A stretch of 64,000 bases of DNA from contig NC_087091.1 in assembly GCF_963855985.1 (NCBI RefSeq), forward strand, positions 18,296,154 to 18,360,153, read 5' to 3'. Source of the DNA: Ostrinia nubilalis. Lineage: Eukaryota > Arthropoda > Insecta > Lepidoptera > Crambidae. The position numbers and the translations under genes are program-made. Shown piece after piece: positions 1-12,438 of this stretch. Below the pieces are notes generated by a model. It had not been told where the DNA came from. It did no database searches and saw only the letters and a list, made by a program, of their open reading frames with translations. Numbering within the stretch: position 1 is the first letter of the stretch; each line of letters starts with the position of its first letter.

Positions 1-52
1 CAGGTCAACACCAACCCCATGATCAGCCAGGTCGGCTACCTGCAGGTCTTCG
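1..52 (+). CDS. DIP-family Ig protein, 3' end of the Ig1 exon (copy 1, partial)
   Basis: Cell-surface immunoglobulin protein of the Dpr-interacting-protein / lachesin type. In flies this family sits on the neuronal surface and binds Dpr proteins to specify synaptic partners. The visible codons read QVNTNPMISQVGYLQV followed by F, the conserved end of Ig1 just after its second cysteine. The exon ends in phase 1 (TTCG then gtgtgt), matching the exon at 4056. The rest of the exon lies upstream of the window. This copy encodes V-F where the usual residues are V-V, and its donor gtgtgt is weaker than gtgagt in copies 2 and 3. Which copy is spliced in mRNA cannot be told from sequence. Confidence 0.6.
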
Positions 53-131
53 GTGTGTTCCTTTTTTTTGAGTAGCTTGCGCTCGCACGACAACGCGTGA
101 CGTGGCTGATGACGTCAGCCAGGTGCAGCAG

Positions 132-204
132 GACCGCGGCTACTACATGTGCCAGGTCAACACCAACCCCATGATCAGCCAGGTCGGCTACCTGCAGGTC
201 GTCG
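132..204 (+). CDS. DIP Ig1 exon end, duplicate copy 2
   Basis: Encodes DRGYYMCQVNTNPMISQVGY, then LQVV, including the second Ig1 cysteine. It ends in phase 1 before a strong donor gtgagt at 205. The open frame extends leftwards (DVSQVQQ) but the usual Ig1 E-strand sequence is not found in frame, so this looks like a partial exon copy. Possible acceptors are the AG pairs between 117 and 131; none has a good pyrimidine tract. Of the four copies, this one and copy 3 best fit the join to 4056. Confidence 0.5.
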
Positions 205-282
205 GTGAGTTCCCTTTGTTGAGTAGCTTGCGCTCGCACGACAGCGCATGACGTGGCTGATGACGTCAGCCAGGTGCAGCAG

Positions 283-355
283 GACCGCGGCTACTACATG
301 TGCCAGGTCAACACCAACCCCATGATCAGCCAGGTCGGCTACTTGCAAGTCGTCG
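283..355 (+). CDS. DIP Ig1 exon end, duplicate copy 3
   Basis: Same 24 codons as copy 2, with two silent changes (ttgcaa for ctgcag). It ends in phase 1 before gtgagt at 356. Like copy 2 it lacks the 5' part of a full Ig1 exon. Donor and frame are intact, so it could still be spliced if an acceptor in the repeat works. Confidence 0.5.
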
Positions 356-433
356 GTGAGTTCCTTTTGTTGAGTAGCTTGCGCTCGCACGACAACGCAT
401 GACGTGGCTGATGACGTCAGCCAGGTGCAGCAG

Positions 434-505
434 GACCGCGGCTACTACATGTGCCAGGTCAACACCAACCCCATGATCAGCCAGGTCGGCTACCTGCAAG
501 TTGTC
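434..505 (+). pseudogene. DIP Ig1 exon end, degenerate copy 4
   Basis: The coding part is intact (DRGYYMCQ onward to LQVV), but the donor has changed from gtcg|gtgagt to gtcgttgagt. The phase-1 splice to 4056 is lost; use of the shifted gt at 506 would change phase and break the frame. This last copy is therefore probably non-functional. Confidence 0.6.
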
Positions 506-506
506 G

Positions 507-3500
507 TTGAGTTCCGTTTGGTTGACTAGCTCACACTTGTGATTTTCCTTAACTCTACAACGGAGAAACTTGGCCTGCATCTTACCAGATGATCATATTT
601 AAGTGATAAATGATATTGTGTCCGCATAGAAAACTGAAAGCTATTAATCAGTATCAGATCGTTTAGACTCCACTGGGGGCAGAAGTCCCTCTCCATTTTA
701 CTACACTATTGTTTGCGTTTGTCACGATAGTGGCGCTGCAACTGCCCTTAGAAGCGCCCTTACTCTCACGACATCTACCCACGAGAAGCTAGGGGCTGGT
801 CTTTTTCTACTCCCTCGAAACCACACGGCTAAAGTTAGAAGGTCTTGCTTGTAACCTATGTGTTCTGATGCTTCTGAAGCTTTAAGTCCCGTCCAGTGGT
901 TTTTGCGTTATGTAACCTTTTGCATTTATACTCGTAATATCATTTTTTTGTTAAGTTAGATAAATGTATTTGTCGATATAAAGATTATGATCCGATTAAG
1001 AAATTAGTAAATTATAATAGGTCCTACATACAGTAATGAACAAAAAGAAAGACAAATTAATCGAATCTTTCCTATAATCCAATAAATTGTAAGATCTATT
1101 GCGAGAAATGCGAAATAAAATTCCAGGAGTTAGTTTTCTTTCCTCTTTAAGAAAAAACCTTATTATAGATCAAAGGTAAAGAGCAAGAATATCTGAAGTT
1201 AGATTTTTTGGTTCAAGTAATAAAGTTTAAATAGGCAAGATTATAACAATATCGTGGTGGTTCGTTCGGGTAGGTAAACTTTTAATTATACTTGTTTAAT
1301 GTTTGAAGCAGTTTTATAAGCCTTTCTTATGCTTTATTTTTGTTTCTAATTAGCTTATTATAATAGTTACTAGCTAGTAATTTACTTTAGTAACATTCAA
1401 AACCAATTCCAAAACTAACCAATGTTTACTTTATTTCTGTGTTCTTCTTTACTTATAATCTTTTCTATTTGAAGTCTTATTTCTTCATCCTTTACCTTTG
1501 AATTTTCTCTTGATTTACTTTTGGAGACAGTACTTATAAAATACCCCGAAAATTTGAGGTTTTTAACATCACTTTCAAGTCCTTAAAATTAACAAAAATC
1601 TGTTTTCACAAAAACGTTACCGAATTTTCCCGCATTAAAGGTCGGCGTTCAATTTATATTTATCGAAGCAGAATTAATAACCAAGGAAATCACTACAGCA
1701 AAAAATAAAAGAGTCTGTTTTGTATCGTGTTTTATTAAAGAAATTACTCGGGAGCCGTAAACTGATCACTTTGCTTCGATAAATTAGTCAGGTGCCGTTA
1801 TAATGGCCGGTATTTGTTAGCAGGCTCTTTGGAAGTCTTCATTATAATTGACAACTTCGTTATTGAACCTAGTTGACTAAATTGTTAGGTTCTGGAAAAA
1901 TATTTGATGTTTGTTCTTTTATAAATTACCTTATAAGGTTCTGAGCTTGCTTTAATATAATTTCATGCGAATAATGCAGATGTAATTTGAATAAAACGTG
2001 AACTGTGATAACTTGTAAATGTAACCTATTTCGGCACAAATAAATACTTTCTATCTATCTATTAGATACTGACATGAATCAGTTTCAGTTATACTTGAAA
2101 AGAGTTAGGATTAGAAATATTCATACTACTATGTTGTCCAGTCGTTAAGTGATGGATACGGTCGTCTCATATTTTGGCAATTTGACTGAAACATAATTTT
2201 TATCATAAAAAATTTTGCAAGGGTTGCTTACACTAGACGTAAACTGTCACTCCAACGGCTTATTGATGACTGACGATGTGTTATGATATTATAAAGTTAA
2301 TTCATTATTAAACTTAGATCTCTTCAGAAGATAAACCCTTATACATTGTTACAAAACCTTTAAATCAGCCCCTCGCAATAAAGTTTAAAACATCAAAAGT
2401 GCGCAACACCTTGATTGATTCAAAGGGCCTTTCCAAAGAAATAAAATGAATATAAAACCGCGTTGCAACGTGCTGAGGTTAAGGAATGGCTGAAAAGGAC
2501 GGTTTATTCCCACTTAAAAGTTGGTGGGAACGCCGGCCGTATAAAGGATGCTTCCGCCATCGGCCGGGAAGAGCCACGCCTCCGCTATTTGAGGGCAAAA
2601 ATGCCTCACATAGAGAAAGTGATTCCCAAGTTTAAGCATTAAAAGCCAATTAGTAAAACATGATTTGAGATTCCGAGACGATGATTGCACATTTGTAAAT
2701 GTAAAATACTTGTCATGATCTCACGAAAAGAAACATGTGTGCCAAAAAGTTAAAAATACTCTTAGTAAAAACTGTCTGAACTTCTTAGCTACTTTTATTA
2801 TCACAAGTTTGGTTAATGCTCTTTAGTACCTTCTAACTAATAAAATATTTAAATAATAGAAAACGTGAGCAAAGTGTCACTAGAAACGATTTAAAACTTT
2901 CAAAAACATTTTTATGCGGTCCAGTCTATCAGAAACCTATGGATCGGTAAAAGTTTGCAAAGTTTCGCCTCCCCAATGCGCGCCGTCTTGGGCCCGATAG
3001 TGCCAGCCTGCAGCGAAGTTTGGGGAACAGTGGCGTCGGCAGATATCGGCATCAAGATCCGATTGATTCTGTTCAGTTTAATCCGTAAATGTCGGCTAGA
3101 CGATGATTATGGACCAATTACAAATTATACGCATATAGGTACATAACTTTTTTTTAAAGAAAAAGTAAGTACCTATCCTGAATATTTTACTCACTCAACA
3201 TTGTTACCAAACAAACGTTTATTTGAAACACGTTCGTTAATCGTCCTCCACTTACAACAATTTTTTTTTTAACAGCAACTACTGAAGTAACTAGCTCATA
3301 AGTTATTTAATTAACTATTATGATCAAACGATAGATGTCATACTTGCGTTCTTATATTTTTTCTACCATTTTACCATCTCGAGCAGAATGCTAAAACCGT
3401 TCAAAAAGAGTAAAAGTTAATATTTCTTCGTCCTGCTCCACACAATCCGGTGTCACGCCACTTGGTTTAAATAAACCAATATTTTAAGCCAACACAGCTA

Positions 3501-4055
3501 GCTTATTCTGGCTTCCTGGCGTATCGCACTTGCATCAAAAATGCACGCAGCTCAGGAATTCCCTGCATTAGACCACTACGGGTAGAGTGGGTGTGCAAAA
3601 GAATTTTTCTATATTAAAATATGGGTTTTTAAGTTGGAAATTTACCGCTTGAGGTAAAGGGATCTTGGTGTAGATGAGTATAGGTGCCAGTAGACTAGAG
3701 CATAATATACGCTTCGTGGTCACAGAATGGCTGGTTCCTAATCCTATTTCAAGAAAATTAACATTGCAAGTGGTGTGGCGCATTTCTATAAGCTATTTTA
3801 CTTCTGCTACAGATCAGCCTCACCCCACATCTGATAAACGCGCTTATCTGCCAAACGCTTAGTTAAATTCTACTAAAGAGTATCTAGAGTATATATTTGT
3901 TTCATTAAACGTTATTTAAAGTTATTATATTAGTGTAAATGTCATACATTTCCAAAAGGGTATGATGTTATGTGCAGCAGTGGAGACTAAATAACCTGAT
4001 CCTGACCTGAATACTAAGTGGCTTTTATAACTCACAGTTCATCTGTCTTTCGCAG
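507..4055 (+). other. DIP intron after the Ig1 exon
   Basis: AT-rich intron of about 3.5 kb. No long open frame, conserved coding signature or RNA gene was recognised. A short GC-rich patch at about 2510-2610 has no recognisable product. The intron ends in the pyrimidine-rich acceptor ctgtctttcgcag at 4055. Confidence 0.7.
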
Positions 4056-4217
4056 TGCCCCCCAACATCCTAGATGAGGAGAGCACGCAGTCGGCGGTGG
4101 CTGTCCGCGAGAACCAGAACATCAGCCTGGTGTGCAAGGCGGACGGATTCCCCGCGCCCAAGATCATGTGGCGGCGCGAGGACGGCCAGCCCATATCCGT
4201 GGACCGGAGGAAGAAAG
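4056..4217 (+). CDS. DIP-family Ig protein, exon covering the first half of Ig2
   Basis: A 162-bp exon with acceptor cgcag and donor aaag|gtcagc, phase 1 to phase 1. With the preceding G it reads VPPNILDEESTQSAVAVREN, then NISLVCKADGFPAPKIMWRR and EDGQPISVDRRKK. VPPNI is the fixed Ig1-Ig2 linker of DIP proteins, and SLVCKA holds the first Ig2 cysteine with the tryptophan of MWRRE after it. NIS is a likely N-glycosylation site. Codon use is strongly G/C-ending against the AT-rich intron. The family call is secure; which DIP paralogue cannot be decided by eye. Confidence 0.95.
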
Positions 4218-4388
4218 GTCAGCCGTTGTACATAATAAGTATACAATCAGTTGTCGTGTTCTTATTATCATGTGAACAAAAAGATAGGCCGGAGTGAAGT
4301 AAAGTCACGCTCTTAAATTCAGTTTCATTGCGGATCAATCTAAATATAGGATACTTATGCTCGTAACTCAAATGTGACTGACTGACAT

Positions 4389-4540
4389 ATAGTGATCTAT
4401 CAACGCACAGCCCAAGCCACTGGACGGATCGGGCTGAAATTTGGCATGCAGGTAGATGTTATGACGTAGGCATCCACTAAGAAAGGATTTTATGAAACTC
4501 CACGCGTACAAAGTCGCGGGCGGCCGCTAGTCTTATTTAA
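4389..4540 (-). repeat. Lepidopteran interspersed repeat fragment
   Basis: Contains cacagcccaagccactggac, ggcatgcaggtagatgttat and a right end reading acgcgtacaaagtcgcgggc. The same blocks recur in reverse complement at 54440-54560 and in part at 56730-57060. The element is common in Lepidoptera; I cannot assign it to a named class from sequence alone. Confidence 0.7.
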
Positions 4541-7356
4541 AATCCTAATATTCACCTCAATAGTGCAGGCGAAGATGCTCGTAGTACTCGTGTATCTGCC
4601 TCGTGTTGGATCTGTATCTTCAGGAATATCTTACGTAAATAATTGTAGAGCCAAAGCGTTATGACAAAACATTTCAATGTTTTCTAACTTTTGACGTTTT
4701 TTCCTATGTCTCACGAACCCTAAAAATACCGTCCAAACATACCGGATCACACTCCACAGCAGATGACGTCCCGACAATAGCCCGAACCCCTCAAAAGGAT
4801 TCCGCATCAACGCAAACAAAACCGTACTTTTTCGATGCGACGAGTAATTAACCTCCGTGACATAATCGCGGCGGCTGACGGCTCCGAGGGTCACACACAA
4901 TTGAGGACAAGCACCATCCAAAACCACACGTTAATTTACCGTGTACAAGAAAATCTCTTCAAATTAAACTCCATTTTTGGGCCTTTGTCGACAGCCACCA
5001 ATTGCTCGAATCGTTTAATTCGTCGGCACAACTCAGCTTTCCCGCTCCATAATTATTCTCAAACCAGATTTAGGGTTCCGCAGCTTGAACATTAGAATAC
5101 TGAATGTTAACAATTTTTTTTGTTCAAACCTTTACAAATATGAAGTATCAAGATAGGTTAAAATTGTAAGATAATAATTATGATTATGACGTATAGATAA
5201 ACAGCAATGAAATCTGTGAATGAAAATGAAATAAAATCTACAACCTGCTCCTATACTTAGTCGCAAATTAATGTAGAAAATTTCCTGTCTTACAAATGAA
5301 AGATCATTGGTTTTAAGTTACCCAAGTAACTTACCCAATGCCCTTAATTTGAAGTCGTCACCGCCCCACTACCTGCAGAACCTGTAATCGCGGGCAGTCT
5401 CACACTTGCGTTTTTTCCAGCAACGAGGTTTAATCCTTCGGAAGATAGAGCGGGATTAGAACGCTTTATACTCCAGGTTTTATTATAATAGTGGACTTGG
5501 ACTAGATACCTGCTACAATTTACATTTTACTCAAGAAATAAGTACTGAGATGAGGTTTGTGAATTTTATGTGGAAAAATCTCTTTAACGGGCGCCTTTTA
5601 AGATTTTATCTCGCAAATGAGGCGGTGTGAGGACGCGGGTAACAAGAATGTGAAGCGCTTAGATTACACTTAAAACGAGAGGTACAATATTTTTTCATTA
5701 AATCGTTTCTGGTATTTTCAATAGCAAAATCTGCGATGAAACTCATAAATGGTTTTCAGTTTGTGGCAATCCAGCATTATTATAATTCTTACAAATACAC
5801 TTTCGCTAGAAAAACATTTCGTGGAGTATAGGCAGATTTTGTATGTGTGAGTCATTTTCCTTTTGTTGATTATTGGGAACGCTCTCTGCAACATTTTAAT
5901 AAAACATTTCGGAATGGACACCCCCTCGAGCATACCTGCCTTTGGATATAACCTGTTGAGTTTTACCAACGTTTTAAAAGTGTAGTTGCCGCAAGACTTT
6001 GGGAACGACTTGTACAACTTTTTTCATTTCCCCACCAGAACTAAATTTATGTTAAAAATACATTCCGAATACTGAGCAAGGTTATTTTACGCGGATAATG
6101 ATTTAGAAAGTGCTGTTTAAGGGTAAAAAAGCATAGTCGAAAGGAGCCGGCTAAGCTGAACAGGATATAAAGCTAAAGATAAATTAAAAATACGTTAGTC
6201 TTGGTTTTGTAGTCCTAACACCTTAATACAACTTCTTGTACTGATGCATTATTAAAAACTAATTATTGCTTTTAATTTATGATCAGCTGGCGTAATTCTT
6301 GCAATTTACATAAATGGACCGCAATATTTTAAATGTAATTAAACTCTGTATTTTGTTGCAAAAAGTTGTTTCTTAAGCGCAGACTACACCGCATGCAAAG
6401 ATTTTATAGCTTAGTCTGAGATGTGACAGTAAAATACCAATATATCAAAGTAACGTGTGTGAAGGTTAAGGCTTCCTCAAGCTATGTTAGTATAGTTAGC
6501 TTTGATAGTTCAACGGAGTTTTAATTCATTGTTTTGATCTTCATTGTTCCCTGGCTTAAGGTCCACAAAATGTGAAAGAAATCAATTTTTTAGCCTAGCC
6601 AATAGCTTTGCTGGTCGCGGGGAGGGTCCCACAACTCACTGGTCTGGTCATCCCCATCGACCAGTGGGTATGCGCAAAGTAAGAATAAAGGGTGTAGTGG
6701 CTTCGCTTTTAGTGTGATCTGCGCTTTATGCAAGCCCCATAAAATATTCAGGATAAAAGGCGTAACGGGCGAGAAGTCGTAAAAATTAAAAATTCGCGTC
6801 GCGTCGCTCCTCCATCAGCCGACGAGTTTGTTTACAATTACGGCCCCGACGGACGGTGTAATGAGACTTCAGCTGGGACATATCGGCCCATTAAAACCCA
6901 CTCAGTGCCTTTTGTTAACGGTTAATGCTGTATGCTTTTGTTCTGCAACTATTTCATTTATTTAAAGTCACTGATTGCGAAAGATGTGATGACTGTTTAC
7001 AGTAATTACTTTCCCTTAGGCAGAGAAAGAAAAATACACTTTTGTGTGCTTGCTGCTTACTCACATCACATTTACAATACATGAAATTGTTCTATAGTAC
7101 GAATCTTTATCCATTCGCCATTCAACCCGCAAATGTTATCACTGCGATGCACTTGTACTTATGTTGGCAGTTTAATGTGCGAATCTATTGTTACAGTGCC
7201 ATCAATTGTATCGCTGTGAAAGTGCTTAATGTCTCGTTAAATTTTTCAGTTTTACACACAAAGAATAAATATAATATCACATGGAATAATCTTCTAACTT
7301 TATCTCACATTCTGAATAATAATAAAAATTAAGTGGAAGATCAGGATGAGCTCTGC
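4541..7356 (+). other. DIP intron, no gene recognised
   Basis: AT-rich intronic DNA. Two GC-richer patches (about 6600-6670 and 6800-6900) contain no convincing frame. The remaining open frames have no signature and look like chance frames. Confidence 0.6.
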
Positions 7357-7491
7357 AGAACTGACGACTGAAGGGGGAAGGTTCTAAAATAGAGGCCACG
7401 TACTGGCAAGCGCAGCGTGAGACGTCCGCCCACAAGGTGGACATAATATCCTATCTAGAAATCATTGGGGGCAGCCTTTGTTCAGTGGTAG
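7357..7491 (+). mobile_element. RTE-type LINE, degenerate 3' fragment
   Basis: Corresponds to the C-terminal part of the RTE ORF. It reads roughly R-T-D-D, a stop, then G-K-V-L, and later P-P-T-R-W-T and the final cattgggggcagcctttgtt tail, with stops and gaps. It lies about 110 bp before the acceptor of the next DIP exon. A 5'-truncated, long-dead copy. Confidence 0.75.
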
Positions 7492-7604
7492 GCATTCTGT
7501 AACTTGAATGATATGATGATGTGGTAGAGCAAGAATTATGTATAAATGCTTTGGAAAAACCACACATCCTCTGAAGATATCTTGACCATGTTGTGTTGTT
7601 TCAG

Positions 7605-7733
7605 TGACAGTGTACGAGGGTGATACCCTGAGCCTGCAGCGCATCAGCCGCACTGAGATGGGAGCGTACCTGTGCATCGCCACCAACGCCGTGCCGCCCT
7701 CCGTGTCCAAGCGCATCATCGTGGACGTCGAAT
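7605..7733 (+). CDS. DIP-family Ig protein, exon covering the second half of Ig2
   Basis: A 129-bp exon after the acceptor ttgtttcag, ending GAAT|gtaagt, phase 1 to phase 1. It reads VTVYEGDTLSLQRISRTEMG, then AYLCIATNAVPPSVSKRIIV and DVE. The D-x-G/E-M-G-A-Y-L-C signature supplies the second Ig2 cysteine, and NAVPPSVSKRI is a hallmark of DIP/lachesin-type proteins. It continues directly from RRKK in the previous exon. Confidence 0.96.
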
Positions 7734-10700
7734 GTAAGTAGCGTAGCATCGTTCATTCGTTGACACTGCCACATAAAAATGTATAATGGCGGCGTTTTGT
7801 GGCTGTGGCCGGTGGCTCGTGTGTGGCGATCCATCAGACACACACGAAAGATCATACACAGTTCTAGCTAATCACGCAACAGTCCTGTATGTAAAAGCGG
7901 TCATGCTCGATAAGCACCGTAGTATTTACTAATCTATTACTAAGGTGAAGCACCTAGTCTATTCATCGGTCTTTCGTACTTCTTGAACTTAAGTGTGTAT
8001 TGCATTAAACCGGCAGACAGTGGTGACTGAGTTTGTTGCGGCGCTTCTTCTCATCACTTGTCAAATGTTTGTCTCGAAGCGCTGGTAGGGCAAAAAAAGA
8101 ATGAGACATGTATAGGCTCTTTAAGAGCATTTGACGATTTGCAAGTACTAATTTAATTAGTCTAAACAAATAAAGATAATTTTGATTTTGATTTTGAAAT
8201 AAAAAATAACAAAAAGCCTGTAATAAATACACTCAACCTATACAGTGCCGTCTAGTCTCAAGCTAAACAAATATTGTACAGATGACACCGCGTTAAGCTA
8301 AATACTATAGCGCACAGACAAGGAATACTTACAGAATTTTACAAAAATTTATAAATCTTTTCCGATTTGCGGGTTACAAACAGCTACGTAATAGAAAAAA
8401 AAACTTACAAATAAATGGAATTGCTCGTATGTAGTAAATTAAAAATGCAGTGTTGATTTTGTATAATATCACTGGCTCGGTTTTTTTGGGTCAAAAATCT
8501 GTTTTTCGTACATAGTGTTTCAAAAGTGAATCAAGTTTTCAATTACTTTCTGCATTACATTATTCACTTGGTCATGAAACAGATTTTGTTTACATGGATA
8601 CCGCACATAATTGAGAATGTAACATTCCCAAAGTTTATGGCGACAATTTTCGCGAACAATATTAAAGTCGTCGACGTCACGCGGCTTAGCATTCAATAGC
8701 TTCAAATATTTATTACGGCGCTGTTTACGACGTCATAATACATAATCTTTGATGTATTAGCTTTTTATGTTGACAAAGTTTGTTTATTGGGAAAGTATTT
8801 CATGAAAATGGGCTCGAGAAGACTGTAAGCTGTGGGTTTGGAATACATTATTATTATTTACTTATCTCTTTATTAGCCTGCCTACAGATAATAGTGTTTT
8901 AATGGAAGAATTAAGTTTTATTTAACTTAAAAAGGCTTAGGGGCTTATTTATATGTTTGTAAACCAGCATAACTGGTCACCCATCACAAAATGCTCATTT
9001 CCAAAGCAGCTTAAGTTCATGATCAATTCTAACCCGTGCAAACCCCTGCGCTACCAAACGTTATGACCGGACGAAATTTTGCGCCCGGCACAGCCAGCGA
9101 CACACAGCGGCATGAATAACAAACGCAGGCATTAGCGCACATTACCAGCTTGTGTGCATCGTGTTTTATGCTAATAAGGCATAGTTTTGCAGGGCATTGA
9201 ATTTGGGCGTTGTTGACTATCTAGCTTTTGGAACTTATGGCCACTTTCTTCACTGTAACTACTGTACGGTTAATATCAAACTAAAATGAATGAATGAAAA
9301 TGAAGTTTTTCGATTTGTGTAGCACTTCTAACACAAAACGTCAATGACAATCAAAGAAATTCCTTTTAACTAAACCTGAATTTCAAGATTATCAACTTAA
9401 ACCAATGACTAAGATTAAAAGCAACGTTATCGATCACAATTATCCGTCCCAGCTGCAATAGGAAGCACAATTCCTGCAGCTTTATTTATTTCCAATAGCG
9501 GTCTCAAACCGCGCGCATGCACACTGAAAAAATATTATCTTTCAATTACCTTCGTCTATTTAGTCAGCTGGCCCGTAATAAGAATTGAAAATAAGGGGGC
9601 GAGCCGCGCTCAGGGACTGTAGTGTCTTTTAGATTGTGTGAAGAGGGCTTTTATTTAGCGAACAAATTAAATGAACGGCTAAAAATTTGCGGACGAATAA
9701 TAATACTGTACAGCACTTTAATGTTAGGCTGAAATTACAAACAAAATATCGTATCAAGGTCTACAATAACAAAGCACCACAACTAACGCTAAAATTTTCA
9801 CAAATTACTTTACTAGCTGCTGGTATCTTTCTTAATTTATCCGAATCGGTTCCTGGTAATTTCAATTTGTTGTCCATTTCAGTTTCTTTACTCAACTACC
9901 AATTTATAGTTGACCATAATTATTTTTTTTTTTTTGTTTTTATGATTTATGATTGATAGATCACCAAAGAGCCAAATAAGATCTTCTGAACATTTTGTCT
10001 TTTTTGCTGGATCAAAGCCCTAAACATATTCTCCTGACACTGGCCTGGTAATTCAAAGTATAAATGAATAAATAAGTGAAATGTTGTCTCTATTTCTCTT
10101 CACACAATTGAGTTGTTTGCTAAAAGGATAGGATTTACGCAAGTCTACAACTTGAACAAAAATGAAGATGTTACTTTACATAAAATGCAAATGTCTCGTA
10201 ATTTATACTGAACTGAACAAACAGCATAGTTAGTTTGAATACAATTTAAAGCGGACGATATAAATTAATAATTTTGCGTCTTTTAAAGCTGTAACGGTAG
10301 AACGGTATAGTTTTATTATGCAAACATGATCTTATACTTGGTGTTATGACTTTTTGCGCTAGGTCTTTGCTGAAAAGTGATCTACAAAATATGTATGTAT
10401 TGTGTTTATTAATAGTAAAAATTTAAAGAACTTTTTTCAAATAGATATCTTAAATGAAGTCACAGGACATGGTTTACATTATTGTAGCAATGAAGAAAAA
10501 GCTCTTGCCCTAGCCTTAGCTTCAAATGGTAAAACACTTGAAGATCACAATCAGATAAAGAAAGATCCCCGTCCAAAGCATACAGACTAAAAACACAAGG
10601 ATCCGGTTAATCCGTCCGATCAATCAACGACCGGATAAAATAGCGGCACAGTCCACGGGAACTCGTGGCGAAGCAATTTATAAACTTTCAATAATGATGG

Positions 10701-11962
10701 ATAGTGGGCGCCGACTCGTCACACCTTGGTAGTGGGAAATATTTTCCCACTGGTAATTTTATAAGAAGTTACAGAAGCAAATTGAGTACATTTGGTTAAT
10801 TCTTATTTAACTGTCGTGTTTGTTATGGCTTACGGCACTTCTGATGTCACTTTTATGCGAGTGCTTAGACAAAAGACGCTACTCTTGGTAGTGGTGTAAA
10901 CGTATAGTGTATAGAGTTCACACTACAAAATTGCTTTTACAAGATTATACTAACAACTTAGCTCTGAAGCTACGAGTGTGTATTTTATAAACAGGGTTAT
11001 CAAACACTAATAAAACGTTACGTACGCTCGTAGTATCTAGCTTTATACCAATCCAATATCAATAAATGATTTTCAAAATCGTACACCTACAAAATGATCC
11101 GAATGTAATGGTTAGACACTCACTAAAAATCACTCATCATACAGCTAATTTATCTGTAACTCATGTTGAGTCTTAGCTAAGTTGAATCTATTGAGTTTAT
11201 ATTCACACTTGAGCGTTCTTTCTCAATTGATAGATAAAACACGTTTAGCCCGTGACAGCCCTATTCCACGACTCCAACGACCCCATTCGCACCTACCACA
11301 GTACTGAAGTTTAGTTCCCAGCTAATTCTTATTCGCAGTTTAATACCTATCCCGGAACTAATACGGATAACCGGATCCTCCGCAGTCTCGCGATGTAATG
11401 TATACGGTATTAGCGGCGCAACTTTAAAGTTTGCCTGCCGGATATAAATTAATGTTTGTTCTTGAGACAAAGATAAAGAATTGTGCTTTAATATTCCCTT
11501 GTTATGGCTTTATGGAAGTTGTTGGGTGTTAGTCTTTGTTTGGAAGTTTTCACGCTGCATTTTGTGTAAAGATAAGAAAAAGAAAATTCGTATACAAAAT
11601 CGATATTCTTTCTTTTTATTTTCTTGTCTTGTGTGGTATACATTATACAATAAAGTGTGTTATAACGATCGCCTCACGCAGTTAAATAGGTAAAGTGTTT
11701 ATTTAATGGTCATCTTTGATTCCATTTATTTACCAGCCCTTACTCATGATTGTAGTAAGTATTGTACACTCAAGAACACCGAACCGAATAACCTCATAAA
11801 GGTCCTTACAGACAAAATATGGTGTTACAAGCTTTTCTTTAGTTTAAGTACCTGTTATAATAACTGCAATGTCTTTCAAAATTTGACCCATGAAGCTCCA
11901 CGAGCCATCTGCGTGAAATACGTAAGTCGACAAAATCTCTAAAACATCCCTCTTCATTGCAG
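7734..11962 (+). other. DIP intron between Ig2 and Ig3 exons
   Basis: AT-rich, 4.2 kb. It contains a short (gatttt)n stretch at about 8175-8200 and poly-T at 9929-9940. No coding exon, RNA gene or intact transposon was recognised; open frames at 9687-9956 and 10402-10590 lack any signature. It ends in tcttcattgcag. Confidence 0.65.
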
Positions 11963-12137
11963 TTTCCCCAATGATTTGGGTCCCGAACCAGCTGGTGGGG
12001 GCGCCAGCCGGGACCGATGTGACGGTGGACTGCCACACAGAAGCGCATCCTAGGGCCATCTCCTACTGGGTGTACGACAACGTCATGGTACTGCCCACCA
12101 AGAAGTACGCCATCAACACCGAGGAGAACTCTTATAG
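11963..12137 (+). CDS. DIP-family Ig protein, exon covering the first part of Ig3
   Basis: A 175-bp exon, phase 1 in and phase 2 out (TATAG|gtaagt). It reads FSPMIWVPNQLVGAPAGTDV, then TVDCHTEAHPRAISYWVYDN and VMVLPTKKYAINTEENSYR. The segment SPMIWVPNQLVGAP is among the most conserved stretches of insect DIPs. VDCHTEAHP holds the first Ig3 cysteine and YWVYDN the core tryptophan. A (CA)n tract begins 85 bp past the donor. Confidence 0.97.
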
Positions 12138-12218
12138 GTAAGTTCTGGAACATCCCTCCGTGTCTTGAGTAGTGGTCTTTAAAAACCGATCCCAAGATTA
12201 AAATCGTAGGGCTACCCA

Positions 12219-12221
<3 letters not shown>

Positions 12222-12256
<35 letters not shown>

Positions 12257-12260
12257 CACA

Positions 12261-12356
<96 letters not shown>

Positions 12357-12371
12357 CACACACACACACAC
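12222..12371. repeat. (CA)n microsatellite
   Basis: About 150 bp of nearly pure CA repeats with a few cacg, cata and cgacac interruptions, starting 85 bp downstream of the donor at 12138. Long frames read through it in other phases encode only Val/Cys or Thr/His runs and are artefacts. Confidence 0.98.
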
Positions 12372-12438
12372 ATGCATCAGATGAATGTAATTTTATTTAT
12401 TTATTTTATTGAATTTTAGTTTACCTGCTTGTAAAAGT

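Larger units (their letters stand above)
1..510 (+). repeat. Four tandem copies of an exon-plus-intron unit of about 151 bp
   Basis: The string beginning caggtcaacaccaaccccat recurs at 1, 153, 304 and 455, giving a period of 151-152 bp. Each unit holds the 3' end of the DIP Ig1 exon (gaccgcggctactacatgtg onward), its donor region, and about 60 bp of intron ending in gacgtggctgatgacgtcag. Copies are over 95 percent alike by eye. The window starts inside the first copy, so its left edge is unknown. A recent tandem duplication or an assembly artefact would both fit. Confidence 0.92.

Noticed and set aside
36..580. Three long minus-strand frames reading repeated ELTDDLQVADLADHGVGVD-type protein
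   Set aside because: They are the antisense of the tandem DIP Ig1 exon copies. GC-rich codons read backwards give open frames; the plus-strand frame matches a known family and splice sites.
11839..12369. 176-codon minus-strand frame rich in Cys and Val
   Set aside because: It is translation of the (CA)n microsatellite joined to the antisense of the Ig3 exon.
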